Position numbers and translations under genes: made by a program
The notes under the pieces: model-generated
What the model was told of the DNA's origin: nothing
What the model saw: only the letters and a program-made list of their open reading frames with translations
Database searches by the model: none
Part shown: one piece after another, positions 53,938 to 63,207 of the stretch
Layout: each line of letters opens with the position of its first letter
Position numbering within the stretch: the first letter of the stretch is position 1
NCBI GenBank assembly: GCA_002706765.1
Contig: PAJV01000010.1
Coordinates: forward strand, 64,380-128,379
Reading direction: 5' to 3'
Source of the DNA: Gimesia sp.
GTDB taxonomy: Bacteria; Planctomycetota; Planctomycetia; Planctomycetales; Planctomycetaceae
DNA: 64,000 nucleotides

Positions 53938-54023
53938 CCCGTCGTTGATTGAATTTGTCAAAATCAAAGACCGCCTCAGTAATGAGAGGTTCAGTAAAAT
54001 TTCACTTCTGGCGGGATTACAGA

Positions 54024-55745
54024 TTATTTCGCAGCGAGTCCTGCTTTCTCCTGTAATGCTTCTTTCCCCATTCTGTGACAGAAATCACCAAAGGATTCTC
54101 CTGCCTGACGCTCTTCCTTGAAGCATTCCAGAAGTGGAGAAATTCGACCGGTGATTTCGGCTAAGGGAACCATATCGTCATACACAAAGGCCAACCTGTT
54201 GCCGAGCGAGTTTCCACCCAGGTAAAGTGTGTATTTTCCGACGGCCCTTCCTACGAGTCCAATATCGGGAACATAGGGGCGGGCACAACCGTTTGGACAA
54301 CCGGTGGTGTTGACGGAGATTTTTTCGTTTTCCAGCCCCAGACGTGCCAGTTCCTCCTCGAATTCGGTAATTAAAGCAGGCATGACCCGTTCCGATTCAG
54401 TGATGGATAATCCACACATGGGGAGTGCGGGGCAGGACATGGAAAATCGACGAATCAAAGTGAGTTCATCCGCTTTTTTCATCCCGTGATCGGTCAGGAT
54501 CTGATCAATTTCGGAACGCAGTGAGGGGTCAATGTCACAGAAGATGACACTTTGTTTTGCGGTGATGCGGGCATTGAATCTGTAGGTTTCCAGGATCTTT
54601 CGGAGACCGGCTTTGATCCGAAGCTCTCCTTCATCCTTGATGCGGCCATTTTCGATGTTCACCCCGAGAAAGAGCTTGCCATCTCCCTGTTCATGCCAGC
54701 CCATATGGTCTTCCATACCCGTGACTTCAATATCACGTGGGGCTGCTATGCTTGAACCATAATGTGCTTCCACTTTCTCACGGAACGTTTCGATGCCCAG
54801 GTTATCGACCAGATACTTCATACGCGCCAGTTTACGGTCTTCACGGTTTCCGAGGTCACGTTGTACTTTGACAACCGCTTCTGCAACGGCGAGTACGTGC
54901 TCGTTTTCGACGAATCCCAGTGGTTTCCCCAGGGCGGGATAGGTTTTTTTATTACTGGGAGTGACTCCCATACCGCCACCGACGTAAAAGTTATAACCGA
55001 CGATAGCGTCATTTTCGACAATGCCCAGCAAGCCGATATCCTGTGTGTAGATATCGACACAGTTGTCTTCGGGCAGGGCGATCCCGATTTTAAACTTGCG
55101 CGGTAGATAGGTTTTGCCGTAGATAGGCTCCTCGACGGGCTGGTATGCGGCTTCATTGGTTTGATTGCCTTCTTCGTCGGTAATCCACAGGTCGAAGTAG
55201 GCGGTGGTTTTGGGGCGCAGGTGTTCTGCCAGCGCGTAAGCCATATCCTGCATGGAGTCGAAGATGGCATTGTTTTTATAAGGGGCAGGGCAGGCCATCA
55301 CGTTTCGGTTGACATCGCCACAGGCTGCCAGCGTGGTCAGTTTAGTATCGTTGATCCCTTTGATGGCTGCTTTGAGATTGCCTTTGATCACGCCATGTAA
55401 CTGAAAGCCCTGTCGCGTGGTGAGTCTGACCGTTCCATCTCCATACTTGTCACACAGGTTGAGTTCAGCCAGGAATTGATCTGCAGTCACTTTACCGCCG
55501 GGCACACGAGTACGGATCATGCAACTGAATGCTTTTCCTTTGGGTGTACCATCCGGATTTTTGGCTTTTCTGAGGTCACGATCATCCTGCTGATAGGTAC
55601 CGTGATGTTTCAACAGTTGTGTCGAATCGCCGGAGAATTCATCACTGTCGTTGAGCAACTCTTCCGCGATGGTACCACGCAGCTGATGACTGCCTTCTTT
55701 GAGAAACTCCATTTTGGAAAGCTTGGGGCCTTCTTGGGATGTCAT
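54024..55745 (-). CDS. cysI: Assimilatory sulfite reductase, hemoprotein subunit
   Basis: 573 residues from the ATG at 55745 (AGGA eight bases upstream); a TTG nine codons earlier is less likely. The enzyme reduces sulfite to sulfide with a coupled siroheme and [4Fe-4S] cluster. The ligand cysteines are visible as CPALPMC and GCPNGC in the C-terminal half (SFSMSCPALPMCGLS-like and NTTGCPNGCARPYVPDIGLVG). VRLTTRQGFQLHGV and the duplicated ferredoxin-like halves are typical. The electron donor (CysJ or ferredoxin) cannot be told from the sequence. Works with CysH (37002-37793). The gene stands alone. Confidence 0.95.
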   Translation of the reverse strand: MTSQEGPKLSKMEFLKEGSHQLRGTIAEELLNDSDEFSGDSTQLLKHHGTYQQDDRDLRKAKNPDGTPKGKAFSCMIRTRVPGGKVTADQFLAELNLCDKYGDGTVRLTTRQGFQLHGVIKGNLKAAIKGINDTKLTTLAACGDVNRNVMACPAPYKNNAIFDSMQDMAYALAEHLRPKTTAYFDLWITDEEGNQTNEAAYQPVEEPIYGKTYLPRKFKIGIALPEDNCVDIYTQDIGLLGIVENDAIVGYNFYVGGGMGVTPSNKKTYPALGKPLGFVENEHVLAVAEAVVKVQRDLGNREDRKLARMKYLVDNLGIETFREKVEAHYGSSIAAPRDIEVTGMEDHMGWHEQGDGKLFLGVNIENGRIKDEGELRIKAGLRKILETYRFNARITAKQSVIFCDIDPSLRSEIDQILTDHGMKKADELTLIRRFSMSCPALPMCGLSITESERVMPALITEFEEELARLGLENEKISVNTTGCPNGCARPYVPDIGLVGRAVGKYTLYLGGNSLGNRLAFVYDDMVPLAEITGRISPLLECFKEERQAGESFGDFCHRMGKEALQEKAGLAAK

Positions 55746-56070
55746 AAGATCAATCCTGGTTGATTTTGTCAAAACGACATTCAGATCCGCACTTCACCGG
55801 AAGCTTTTCTGAATGACTGGGTAGGTTTTATTGGAATCCAATTGGAAAATATGAGCACTAACAAGTACGATTTAGAAAATCAAAACACTCAATCACGTCG
55901 ATTAAGGCCGATCTTTCTGGATAGCTGCAAAGACAGGGGTGTGTTCCCATGTTCATTTTTCGCAGGGTGGGTCGCACATACAGGAAGTATAAACGACTTC
56001 CATAATCTTGAATAGTGACTTTTCCGTGTCCTTCACAGCAGAGAATTTGCTGACCAGATATTTACCACAA
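55746..56070. other. 325-base gap between divergent cysI and pgpA-like genes
   Basis: It should hold both promoters. Seen: ATTGGAATCCAATTGG (about 55838-55853) and an inverted repeat GGAAGT...ACTTCC (about 55983-56001), either of which may be a regulator site. No gene is supported. Confidence 0.35.
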
Positions 56071-56562
56071 ATGAGAAACATCAAGCAGCAAACGATTTTA
56101 CTGTGTGCCACAGGCCTGGGAATTGGTTGGATTCCGCGTGCTCCGGGAACATTTGGCAGCCTGCTGGGGCCCCCCCTGGTTGCTGGTCTGTTATGGTTTG
56201 ATCCAGCCTGGCCTGTGTATTTGTTTCTTTCGGTGATCATCTTCCTGCTGGGAGTTTATTTCTGTGATCGGGGGGCTAAAATTCTGGGATTAGATGATCC
56301 GGGATGTATCGTCTTCGATGAAATCGGTGCTTTCACAGTCGTATTATTACCTGCTTTCCACCATGAACTCAATTTACGGTTCTGGTGGATCTCTTTGATC
56401 GGCTTTCTCTGGTTCCGTCTGTTTGACATCTGGAAGCCGTGGCCGGTTCGATATTTTGACCGAATCCATGGAGGCTGGGGCATCATGTCTGACGACTATG
56501 TAGCCGCGATTTATGCCGCGATTTGTCTTTACGTGACATTAATTCTTTTGGGGTGGTTTTAG
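56071..56562 (+). CDS. pgpA: Phosphatidylglycerophosphatase A
   Basis: 163 residues from the ATG at 56071, the normal length; upstream in-frame TTG and GTG codons have no ribosome site. An integral membrane enzyme that removes phosphate from phosphatidylglycerophosphate to give phosphatidylglycerol. Visible PgpA marks: GIGWIPRAPGTFGSLLG near the N-terminus and the catalytic DDPGCIVFDEIGAF, followed by FRLFDIWKPWPVRYFDRIHGGWGIMSDDYVAA, which carries the metal-binding acidic residues. About four membrane helices. It is followed by folD after 70 bases on the same strand. Confidence 0.93.
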   Translation: MRNIKQQTILLCATGLGIGWIPRAPGTFGSLLGPPLVAGLLWFDPAWPVYLFLSVIIFLLGVYFCDRGAKILGLDDPGCIVFDEIGAFTVVLLPAFHHELNLRFWWISLIGFLWFRLFDIWKPWPVRYFDRIHGGWGIMSDDYVAAIYAAICLYVTLILLGWF

Positions 56563-56632
56563 ATTTCCTGCTGATAAGTTATCTTGGGGGCCGATTGAGA
56601 GTTTCCCCCTTATTTTACAAGGAAATATCAGC

Positions 56633-57502
56633 GTGTCAGCAGAGATCATCGATGGTAAAGCGCTTGCCGCCACTTTTCGCGGGCAGATCGCTGAGCAGGT
56701 CAGTCAGCTCAAGCAAGAAAAGAACGTTGTCCCTCATCTGACGGCTGTTCTTGTCGGTGATGATCCGGCAAGTGCCGTGTATGTCCGTAATAAACAGCGG
56801 GCCTGTGAAAAAGCGGGTATACAGAGCACTCTGAAGCGCTTGTCGGCTGACACAACCGAGGCTGAATTAATTTCAATCGTGGAATCACTGAATGCAGATT
56901 CCGGGGTGCACGGCATTCTCGTCCAACTTCCTCTCCCGAAACATATTAACGAGACTGCGATTCTGGACGTGGTCAATCCTCTAAAGGATGTGGATGCGTT
57001 TCATCCGGAAAATGTGGGACTGATCGTGCAGGGACGTCCCCGCTATCTGCCCTGTACTCCCTATGGAATCCAACAAATGATCCTCTCCACCAAAATGGAG
57101 ACCGCTGGAAAACACGCAGTGGTTCTGGGACGCAGTGAGATCGTAGGTAAGCCAATGGCCATGCTGCTGGTTCAGCGTGGACCGGGAGCAGATGCGACCG
57201 TAACCATCTGTCACAGCAGGACCCGGCACCTCAACGAAATCGTAAAAACCGCGGACATTATTATCGCCGCTATTGGCAAACCTGAGTTTGTGACCGCCGA
57301 TATGGTCAAGCCGGGAGCTGTCGTGATTGATGTCGGCATCAATCGGGTCGACGACAGGCTGGTAGGTGATGTCGATTTTGAGGGCGTCAAAGAAGTGGCT
57401 TCTGCGATTACCCCGGTTCCCGGTGGTGTAGGCCCGATGACGATTGCCATGCTGTTAAAGAATACTTTGATGGCGGCCCGGATTCAGTCCGGAGGCGAGT
57501 AA
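56633..57502 (+). CDS. folD: Bifunctional methylenetetrahydrofolate dehydrogenase/methenyltetrahydrofolate cyclohydrolase
   Basis: 289 residues from a GTG start with AAGGA nine bases upstream. It interconverts 5,10-methylene-, 5,10-methenyl- and 10-formyl-tetrahydrofolate in the cytoplasm. The family marks are clear: VGDDPASAVYVRNKQRACEKAG with the catalytic Tyr-x-x-x-Lys, GILVQLPLPKHI, VVLGRSEIVGKPMAMLL with the NADP site, and ITPVPGGVGPMTIAMLLKNT. Full length. A two-way terminator separates it from the convergent small lipoprotein gene. Confidence 0.98.
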   Translation: MSAEIIDGKALAATFRGQIAEQVSQLKQEKNVVPHLTAVLVGDDPASAVYVRNKQRACEKAGIQSTLKRLSADTTEAELISIVESLNADSGVHGILVQLPLPKHINETAILDVVNPLKDVDAFHPENVGLIVQGRPRYLPCTPYGIQQMILSTKMETAGKHAVVLGRSEIVGKPMAMLLVQRGPGADATVTICHSRTRHLNEIVKTADIIIAAIGKPEFVTADMVKPGAVVIDVGINRVDDRLVGDVDFEGVKEVASAITPVPGGVGPMTIAMLLKNTLMAARIQSGGE

Positions 57503-57554
57503 ACTTTCCCGCTGTCCCATTTCTCCAGGTATAAAATTATACCGACTCGATCAA

Positions 57555-57590
57555 TAAAAAAAGCCCTCCCGGAAGGGGGAGAGCTTTTTT
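57555..57590. terminator. Two-way terminator between folD and the small lipoprotein gene
   Basis: AAAAAAGC-CTCCC (57557-57570) pairs with GGGGAG-GCTTTTTT (57576-57590) around a short loop, with T-runs on both strands. Confidence 0.88.
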
Positions 57591-57630
57591 CGTTTTTCTT
57601 CAGCTGTTGCTGAGGATCTGTTCGACTCAA

Positions 57631-57882
57631 TCAGGGAGTCTTAGGATCTGCTGTTTTAGGGTCAGCTGGAGTCTCTGGTTTGGGCTCTTCAGCTTTAGGG
57701 TCAGCTGGTTTTTCTTCAGCTGGTGTAGCAGGATCTGCTGCTGGCTCATCAGCTGGCATTGCTGGATCTTCTACAGGTGTTTCAACTGGTGCAGGTTCAG
57801 GAGTTGTCGCAGCTTTATCGCCACAACCTACTGCGAACAATGTCAAACCCAGCAACGTAAAGAGTGTCGAAAGTAATTTCAT
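57631..57882 (-). CDS. Small Pro/Ala/Glu-rich lipoprotein
   Basis: 83 residues. A lipoprotein signal (LFTLLGLTLFAVGC) ends with the lipidated cysteine at residue 20. The remaining 60 residues are a low-complexity tail rich in Pro, Ala, Glu and Asp (units such as ADEPAADPATPAEEKPADPKAEEPK). A tail of this kind would be extended and acidic, a possible spacer between membrane and cell wall. GGAGA lies seven bases before the ATG. No globular domain is present and no function can be proposed. A Cys/Trp-rich antisense frame over the same DNA is an artefact of its repetitive composition. Confidence 0.85.
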   Translation of the reverse strand: MKLLSTLFTLLGLTLFAVGCGDKAATTPEPAPVETPVEDPAMPADEPAADPATPAEEKPADPKAEEPKPETPADPKTADPKTP

Positions 57883-58755
57883 CTCTGTTCTCCATTTCTC
57901 GATTAGATATCTGATCTGTCAGACTGAGAATCTCACAAATCGGGTTTAATTCAGGAATATATTGAAGGAAACCCTGTAATCAGGCTGTTTTTACTGTTCA
58001 AACAAGCCCCCCTGTTAAAGATAAGAGTCCGGCTGTCGCAGGTTTATTCCCTGGATTTATGAAATTTCCAAAAAGATTTCAAATTGCTCAGCCAGTGAGG
58101 AAGCTGCTTCTTCAGGTGGACAGAACCAACCCGGGAGAACCTGATAATCCAATTTGCATGTTGCAGAGACAAAATGACATATATTGACTTCCCGATCGGT
58201 CAAACCTATCGTGAATACCAGAGCGAACAAGTATTGTTCCTGGGAATTCAGTAAGCTGTTCCTGTCCGCATATGTTCCACATTTTATGAAACTGTTGAAC
58301 CTGGGATTGATTCAGTCTGAGTTTTCGAAACTGCTGGTCTCTTTATTCACCTGCCCCAAAGCTCTCTCATGAATAACAGACTCAGTCGAATGGCAATATC
58401 AGTTCGATCCACATTATCTGATAGATAAAGTTGTGATTGACCGGGCCTCAATCTTTAGCGCTGTTTTTCTGTCCCCTGATACGTCTCCTTCCGTTCTTTA
58501 GCGAAGGTTCTGTTGTTTGTGACTGCCGGTACGTGAGTCCGGATGTTACAGCAAATGAAATTGATGTGATCGATGAGACTGTTCAGGGATTACAGAGTGG
58601 AATTCTCAGCTGGCAATTCTACAACTGAAGTCGAGTTGTTTTAATTTAACCAAAATGAGATTGATCAGGAAAAGACGGCTTACTGTCACCCTGCAATCCC
58701 ATACATGAGGTCGATCGGAAGGCTCACTGGTTTCCTGATCGAACAGGTGTAAGTG
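57883..58755. other. 873-base gap, the largest in the window
   Basis: Between divergent genes. I see no supported gene, tRNA or repeat. A 63-codon plus-strand frame at 58437-58628 has no ribosome site or recognisable motif. A gene lost by decay is possible. Confidence 0.35.
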
Positions 58756-60663
58756 ATGAGGCAATACCTAAAGCGAACAGGTGTGATATTTGCATTTCTG
58801 GCAATGCTGGCTTTCAGTCAGGCTGACAGTTTTGCTCAACGAGGCGGCCAGGGCGGCGGACGCGGGCCCGGAGGTGGTGGCGGACACAGAGGCGGTGGAC
58901 ATGGGGGCGGAATGTCTCGTGGCAGCGGCAGTCACCAAGGGGGAATGTCGCGGGGGAGTTTCTCACGAGGCAGCAGTTCACGAGGCAGCAGTTCAAGAGG
59001 GAACAGTTCAAGAGGTAATTCCCATTTTGGCAATTCTTCACGCTCCGCTGCTCCCTCAAGAAATCATTCTTTCTCCAATCGCAGTTCTTCTGTACCTCGA
59101 CAGAGTGCCCCTTCGCGATCGCTCAATTCCTCTTCGAACCGAACTTCCAGGTCGACTATGAAACCTGGACAAGGAGTTGATTTCTCCAGAGGAAGTCGGT
59201 CTGGTTCAGCGCGGCAATCGGGGGACATTACTTCTCGCCGGAGGAGTGGGGTTAGTAACCCCGGCTTAAGTTCCGGGAGTAGAGCAAGAGGCAGTTCAGG
59301 ATTTTCTCACTTCAACAGTGGTTCACATAACCGAGGCAGCATTGGTTCAAATCAGCGGGGAAATAATCCGGGATTACGACCAGGCAGCAGCCGATTCAGT
59401 AACGGCAGCAGAAACAGTTTTGGCAGTCATCGCTTCCATGGCGGCTCTGGCTTGAGTTCCAGTAGGAATCATCACGGAGCTGGAAGCCATCACTCTGGTA
59501 ACCCTGGTCTGAGACCGGGGGGGAACCGACATGGGAATCATCATGCTTCTCACGGTACGGGACGACGACACGATGGTGCGAATCGACATGGTGGGAACTA
59601 CTCGCGATATGGAAACAACAGATACCATTACCGGCCTGGTTACTGGTCCGGATATCGATCACGGTATGCCCTGGGGTATGGGTTTGGGAGAGGCTATGGT
59701 TATGGATATGGCTACTATCCTTATTACCATTATCGTCGCTATGGCTATCGTCCGTGGGTCTGGACCACGTTTGGGGGACTGTCGACCTGGATTGGCTATA
59801 ACAACCTGAATCCAGTGATCTATGATTACTCACTCAATGATGGTTACATTTACAATGATGGTGTGCAGATGGCACCGGTCACCGCATATGAATCTCAGGC
59901 TGAAGAAATTGCAGATAGTGTACCTCCGCCAGACGATGCGACCGAATGGATGCCGGTAGGAATTTTTGCCATTGTTCCCCAGGGGACAACTGAAGTGAAT
60001 GTGACCGTACAACTTGCTGTTGGCAAAAATGGTGCGGTCGCTGGTACCTATTTCAATAAAGACGGGAATATTACATTACCCCTTCAAGGAGCCATCGATC
60101 AGTCAAAACAGCGTGTTGCCTGGAAAGTGGGTGAGGAGGACACGATCACCATGGAAACCGGACTGGATAGTCTGACCAAAGATAAATCGAAAGTGATTAT
60201 CTATTTTACAGGAGGGACATCTGAAGTCTGGGAGATGCTGCGCATTGATGAGGAGACTGCGAAGCTTGCTCAGCAGGAACTTCAGGTAGACGATTTGAAA
60301 TACGAACTGCTGGGGTCGTTTCAGGAACTGGAACAGACTCTGGACGATGCCTGGAAAGATTATCTGGCTCTTCCGGAAAATTTCTCGACAACGGGCACAA
60401 TTCCTTCCGTAGAAGAACTGGAAGCGATTGTGAAAAATTATCAGCAGATACAGCTTGATTCCTCGTATCAGGTTATTACCAATCGCCAGGAGTTTCAGAA
60501 CACGTATCAGTTACTCACTGATTATCTGAAAAGTCTGAAAGAACAGCAGGAAATTACCGTGCAGAAAAAACTGCCGACACCTCCCCAGGGAGCACCGACA
60601 GTCATTGCACCTTCTGTACTGGAAGCGCCCAAACCCCTGGAGCCGGCTGGACCCGATCAGTAA
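58756..60663 (+). CDS. Exported Gly/Ser/Arg/His-rich protein with Tyr/Gly-rich and C-terminal domains
   Basis: 635 residues from the ATG at 58756; a GTG one codon earlier is possible. Signal peptide about 1-27 (ending DSFAQ). Residues about 28-280 are low-complexity, rich in Gly, Ser, Arg, Asn and His, including tandem SRGSS units. A Tyr/Gly/Arg-rich stretch (about 280-335, YGFGRGYGYGYGYYPYY) follows, and then a folded C-terminal part (about 370-600) with strands (GIFAIVPQGTTEVNVTVQLAVGKNGAVAGTYFN) and helices. The basic, sticky front part could bind polyanions such as sulfated glycans or nucleic acid; this is inference. A strong terminator follows. Confidence 0.85.
   Translation: MRQYLKRTGVIFAFLAMLAFSQADSFAQRGGQGGGRGPGGGGGHRGGGHGGGMSRGSGSHQGGMSRGSFSRGSSSRGSSSRGNSSRGNSHFGNSSRSAAPSRNHSFSNRSSSVPRQSAPSRSLNSSSNRTSRSTMKPGQGVDFSRGSRSGSARQSGDITSRRRSGVSNPGLSSGSRARGSSGFSHFNSGSHNRGSIGSNQRGNNPGLRPGSSRFSNGSRNSFGSHRFHGGSGLSSSRNHHGAGSHHSGNPGLRPGGNRHGNHHASHGTGRRHDGANRHGGNYSRYGNNRYHYRPGYWSGYRSRYALGYGFGRGYGYGYGYYPYYHYRRYGYRPWVWTTFGGLSTWIGYNNLNPVIYDYSLNDGYIYNDGVQMAPVTAYESQAEEIADSVPPPDDATEWMPVGIFAIVPQGTTEVNVTVQLAVGKNGAVAGTYFNKDGNITLPLQGAIDQSKQRVAWKVGEEDTITMETGLDSLTKDKSKVIIYFTGGTSEVWEMLRIDEETAKLAQQELQVDDLKYELLGSFQELEQTLDDAWKDYLALPENFSTTGTIPSVEELEAIVKNYQQIQLDSSYQVITNRQEFQNTYQLLTDYLKSLKEQQEITVQKKLPTPPQGAPTVIAPSVLEAPKPLEPAGPDQ
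58963..59022 (+). repeat. Four 15-base tandem units encoding SRGSS/SRGNS
   Basis: Units of 15 bases begin at 58963, 58978, 58993 and 59008. The first two are identical; the third and fourth diverge. They encode the Ser/Arg/Gly-rich front part and may change in number by slippage. Confidence 0.7.
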
Positions 60664-60687
60664 TTCAGCGTCTGGCTGTTAATCAAT

Positions 60688-60719
60688 AAAAAAACGTCCT
60701 GGAAACGGGACGTTTTTTT
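60688..60719. terminator. Two-way terminator between the Gly/Ser-rich and dipeptidase genes
   Basis: AAAAACGTCC (60690-60699) pairs with GGACGTTTTT (60708-60717) around an eight-base loop, with T-runs on both strands. Confidence 0.92.
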
Positions 60720-60775
60720 ATTGAGAGTCTCGGGTACTCTGTTGCTGCAAAAGCGGATAGCGAGACCAGAAAGTG

Positions 60776-62038
60776 TCAATGGGGGTTCTGTTGCAGTTGT
60801 TTTGAAACTTGTTCGGCTTCGCGCAGTACCCGCATCAGATTCTGGCCCATGATCAGTTTGATCTGCTGGTCTGAATAACCCCGATCCAGGAGAGCCTGCG
60901 TGATGAGAGGATAAGTGGAGACATCTTCAAGTTGAGCGGGCAGGGTGGAAACACCATCAAAGTCAGAGCCGATGCCGACGTGCTCCACGCCGGCGACTTT
61001 GACGATATGGTCGATATGATCCACTACATCATGGATTGTCCCCGGTTTCATTTTATGGTTGCTTCGCCAGCGATTGTATTCCCGGTTGTAATCCGTTTCA
61101 TCTGGATATTTCTGTTTCAGTTCCCGTCTGATATGAAACATTTCCGTCATCTGTCGGGCTGATTCAGGAACCACGAATCCGGAGAAGTAGTTGACCATGA
61201 TCACGCCGCCATTCTGTTTCATTTTGACGAGGATTTCATCGGGAACATTCCGCGCATGATCAGCGATGGCACGTGCGGAAGAGTGCGAGGCGATGACAGG
61301 AGCTGTACTCACCCGCAGAACATCCTCCATCGTCGCTGGAGAGACGTGTGAAATATCTACCAGCATTCCCAGTTGATTCATGGTTCGGACCACTTCCTCT
61401 CCAAAGGGAGACAGCCCGTCACTGATGGCGGTGTCGGTGGCAGAATCGGCCCAGTCGAGTGAGTCAGAATGGGTCAAAGTCATATATCGAACGCCCAGGC
61501 CGTAGAAAATACGCAGCAGAGATAAAGAATTTTCAATCGAATGTCCTCCTTCAACACCAATCATGGACGCGATTTTTCCCGACTTGTGCATACGTTCGAT
61601 GTCGTCTGCCGTAGACGCCATCTCAAATGTTTCAGGATATCGCTTGATCATGCGGTGGATCAGGTCGATCTGTTCCAGAGTGTAGTGTGCGGATCTTCGT
61701 TCTTTTTGTGTTTCTGAGGGGACATAGGCCGACCAGAATTGTGCGCCCACATTCCCCTGTTTGAGACGTGGAATATCTGTATGAAACTGAGGTTGAGGCA
61801 GAGCAATGTCAGCCTGTTTAAAAGATGACGCCGCCTTTTCCCGCATTGTCCAGGGAAGGTCGTTATGCCCGTCAATCACCAGGCATTGCTGATGCAACTG
61901 TCGCGCCCGGTCTGTCAAAATGACCGGTTTGCGCGCTGGTGGATCGGCTGCCTGCCCTGATTGAATCAGGTTGATAAAGACCAGTGGCAGCAATAGACCT
62001 CGAATAATCTGAATCCACTCTTGAAAGGCGATTTTCAT
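60776..62038 (-). CDS. Exported dipeptidase of the renal dipeptidase family (M19)
   Basis: 420 residues with a signal peptide (about 1-30). A binuclear zinc amidohydrolase-like TIM barrel. The metal ligands are visible: DGHND (56-60), the Glu of GVEGGHSIEN, VDISHVSP, and SHSSARAIADHARN. GIGSDFDG near the C-terminus is also a family mark. It cuts dipeptides, possibly including D-amino-acid or cell-wall dipeptides, in the periplasm. The gene stands alone; the upstream 255 bases separate it from the divergent DUF2007 gene. Confidence 0.95.
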   Translation of the reverse strand: MKIAFQEWIQIIRGLLLPLVFINLIQSGQAADPPARKPVILTDRARQLHQQCLVIDGHNDLPWTMREKAASSFKQADIALPQPQFHTDIPRLKQGNVGAQFWSAYVPSETQKERRSAHYTLEQIDLIHRMIKRYPETFEMASTADDIERMHKSGKIASMIGVEGGHSIENSLSLLRIFYGLGVRYMTLTHSDSLDWADSATDTAISDGLSPFGEEVVRTMNQLGMLVDISHVSPATMEDVLRVSTAPVIASHSSARAIADHARNVPDEILVKMKQNGGVIMVNYFSGFVVPESARQMTEMFHIRRELKQKYPDETDYNREYNRWRSNHKMKPGTIHDVVDHIDHIVKVAGVEHVGIGSDFDGVSTLPAQLEDVSTYPLITQALLDRGYSDQQIKLIMGQNLMRVLREAEQVSKQLQQNPH

Positions 62039-62293
62039 TGAATCAGTTCCCGAATCTGAATGACGAATCTCAGTAGTTGCTCAGAAGCACATCTCAGTAT
62101 GAGATACAGCAGTCTTGGAATCCACGATTCCCTGAATGACGTTTTCTGCTTCTCTCGTGAAAGTCAGAATTGATATTGATGTCTAAACCGTTTCCGGTTA
62201 GCTTGAATCAGTGCAAGATTCGCTTGTGACTGACTGTTAAGCGCTTCCTGCGGGATTACAACCGCTGGGATGGTTTGTCTGAGGATTATAAAG

Positions 62294-62536
62294 ATGAGTG
62301 ATAGCCTGGAAACAGTGTATTCGACTACGAATGCAATGGAAGCGGAATTTATTAAAATGACACTGGAAGGCGAAGGGATTCGCTGCCTGCTCGAAAATGA
62401 ACTGCAGGCTGGCCTCACAGGTATTTTCGAAATCAAAGTTGATGTCATGAGTTCGAACGTGGATCGTGCCCGGCAAATCATCGATGAAATTCGTGAGTCA
62501 TCTGAGTCGCATGAGGATACATCAGAAGAAGAGTGA
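62294..62536 (+). CDS. DUF2007 family small protein
   Basis: 80 residues from the ATG at 62294, which has GAGG nine bases upstream; an earlier in-frame start lacks a site. The DUF2007 pattern is clear: LETVYSTTNAMEAEFIKMTLEGEGIRCLLEN, followed by IFEIKVDVMSSNVDRARQIIDEI, a ferredoxin-like (beta-alpha-beta) small domain. It resembles GlnB-like or signal-transducer folds, but its role is not known. The C-terminal tail is acidic. It converges with the MnmM-like gene after 64 bases. Confidence 0.85.
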   Translation: MSDSLETVYSTTNAMEAEFIKMTLEGEGIRCLLENELQAGLTGIFEIKVDVMSSNVDRARQIIDEIRESSESHEDTSEEE

Positions 62537-62600
62537 TTCTCATTACCTTGTTTAACGGACTTAAATGCACTCAGACAAGGGAACTTCAGATCGTCAGGGA

Positions 62601-63206
62601 TCATAGTATGCTTGACTCCGCGCTTGCTGGCTTAAGCCTGGTGACGACGAACAGGCGCGGGGCCTCCGTCGATTGAGTATTGGGAAGAATCAGTTGCGTT
62701 TTGAACTGTGAATGCTCCAGTTGGCTCAAGAGAGTGGCGACGGCGCTGGTCTCTGCAGCGCCCCCCGGATGACCGGGGTAAGCCAGAATCGTGATGATGC
62801 CTCCCGGCCTGATCAGCGTGAGTGCAGCTTCGATTGCAGGTAGAGTTGATAATTCGTCTGTGATTTGCGCGTGATCTCCTCCAGGCAGGTAGCCCAGGTT
62901 AAACATGATGGCACCGATATGCCCGCGATGTTCAGAGGGGATTAATTCTGCGAGCAGACAATGGTTACCGCAGATCAGTTCAAAGTTATGGAATTCTGAA
63001 TCCTGGAGCATCACAGCAGCCTGGTCCAGAGCCTGCTGTTGGATGTCGATCGCAAAGACCTTACCGGACTGGCCCGCCAACTGACAGAGAAAACGTGTGT
63101 CGTGCCCATTACCAGCAGTGGCGTCGATCGCCGTTTCGCCAGCCTGGAACACTTTGGCAATCAGAGCATGAGCCTGGTCTGTGAGACGCATCATGAGAAG
63201 CTTCAT
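62601..63206 (-). CDS. MnmM/YtqB-like class I SAM-dependent methyltransferase
   Basis: 201 residues from the ATG at 63206, one base after the stop of the upstream oxidoreductase; the open frame upstream of it runs inside that gene. Motif I AIDATAGNGHDTRFLCQLAG, motif II VFAIDIQQQAL, IMFNLGYLPGGDHAQIT and ILAYPGHPGG match the YtqB family. YtqB is now MnmM, which adds the methyl group to nm5s2U at the tRNA wobble position in bacteria without the MnmC methylase. The upstream neighbour is a DAO-family FAD oxidoreductase, so the pair may act on the same base. Confidence 0.9.
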   Translation of the reverse strand: MKLLMMRLTDQAHALIAKVFQAGETAIDATAGNGHDTRFLCQLAGQSGKVFAIDIQQQALDQAAVMLQDSEFHNFELICGNHCLLAELIPSEHRGHIGAIMFNLGYLPGGDHAQITDELSTLPAIEAALTLIRPGGIITILAYPGHPGGAAETSAVATLLSQLEHSQFKTQLILPNTQSTEAPRLFVVTRLKPASAESSIL

Positions 63207-63207
63207 T

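Larger units (their letters stand above)
53638..54023 (-). promoter_or_regulatory. leuA control region with leader peptide and attenuator
   Basis: In order on the minus strand: promoter (53937-53909), leader peptide (53847-53794), antiterminator arm (53789-53779), terminator hairpin (53748-53718), and a 70-base stretch to the leuA ATG. The remaining 53938-54023 part is the 3' flank of the sulfite reductase gene; no terminator is recognised there. Confidence 0.8.

Noticed and set aside
57607-57876. Cys/Trp/Phe/Arg-rich plus-strand frame of 89 codons
   Set aside because: It is the antisense of the repetitive Pro/Ala/Glu-rich lipoprotein gene, which has a signal peptide, lipobox and ribosome site.
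58437-58628. 63-codon plus-strand frame in the 873-base gap
   Set aside because: No ribosome site, no recognisable motif and no neighbour context; too short to trust.
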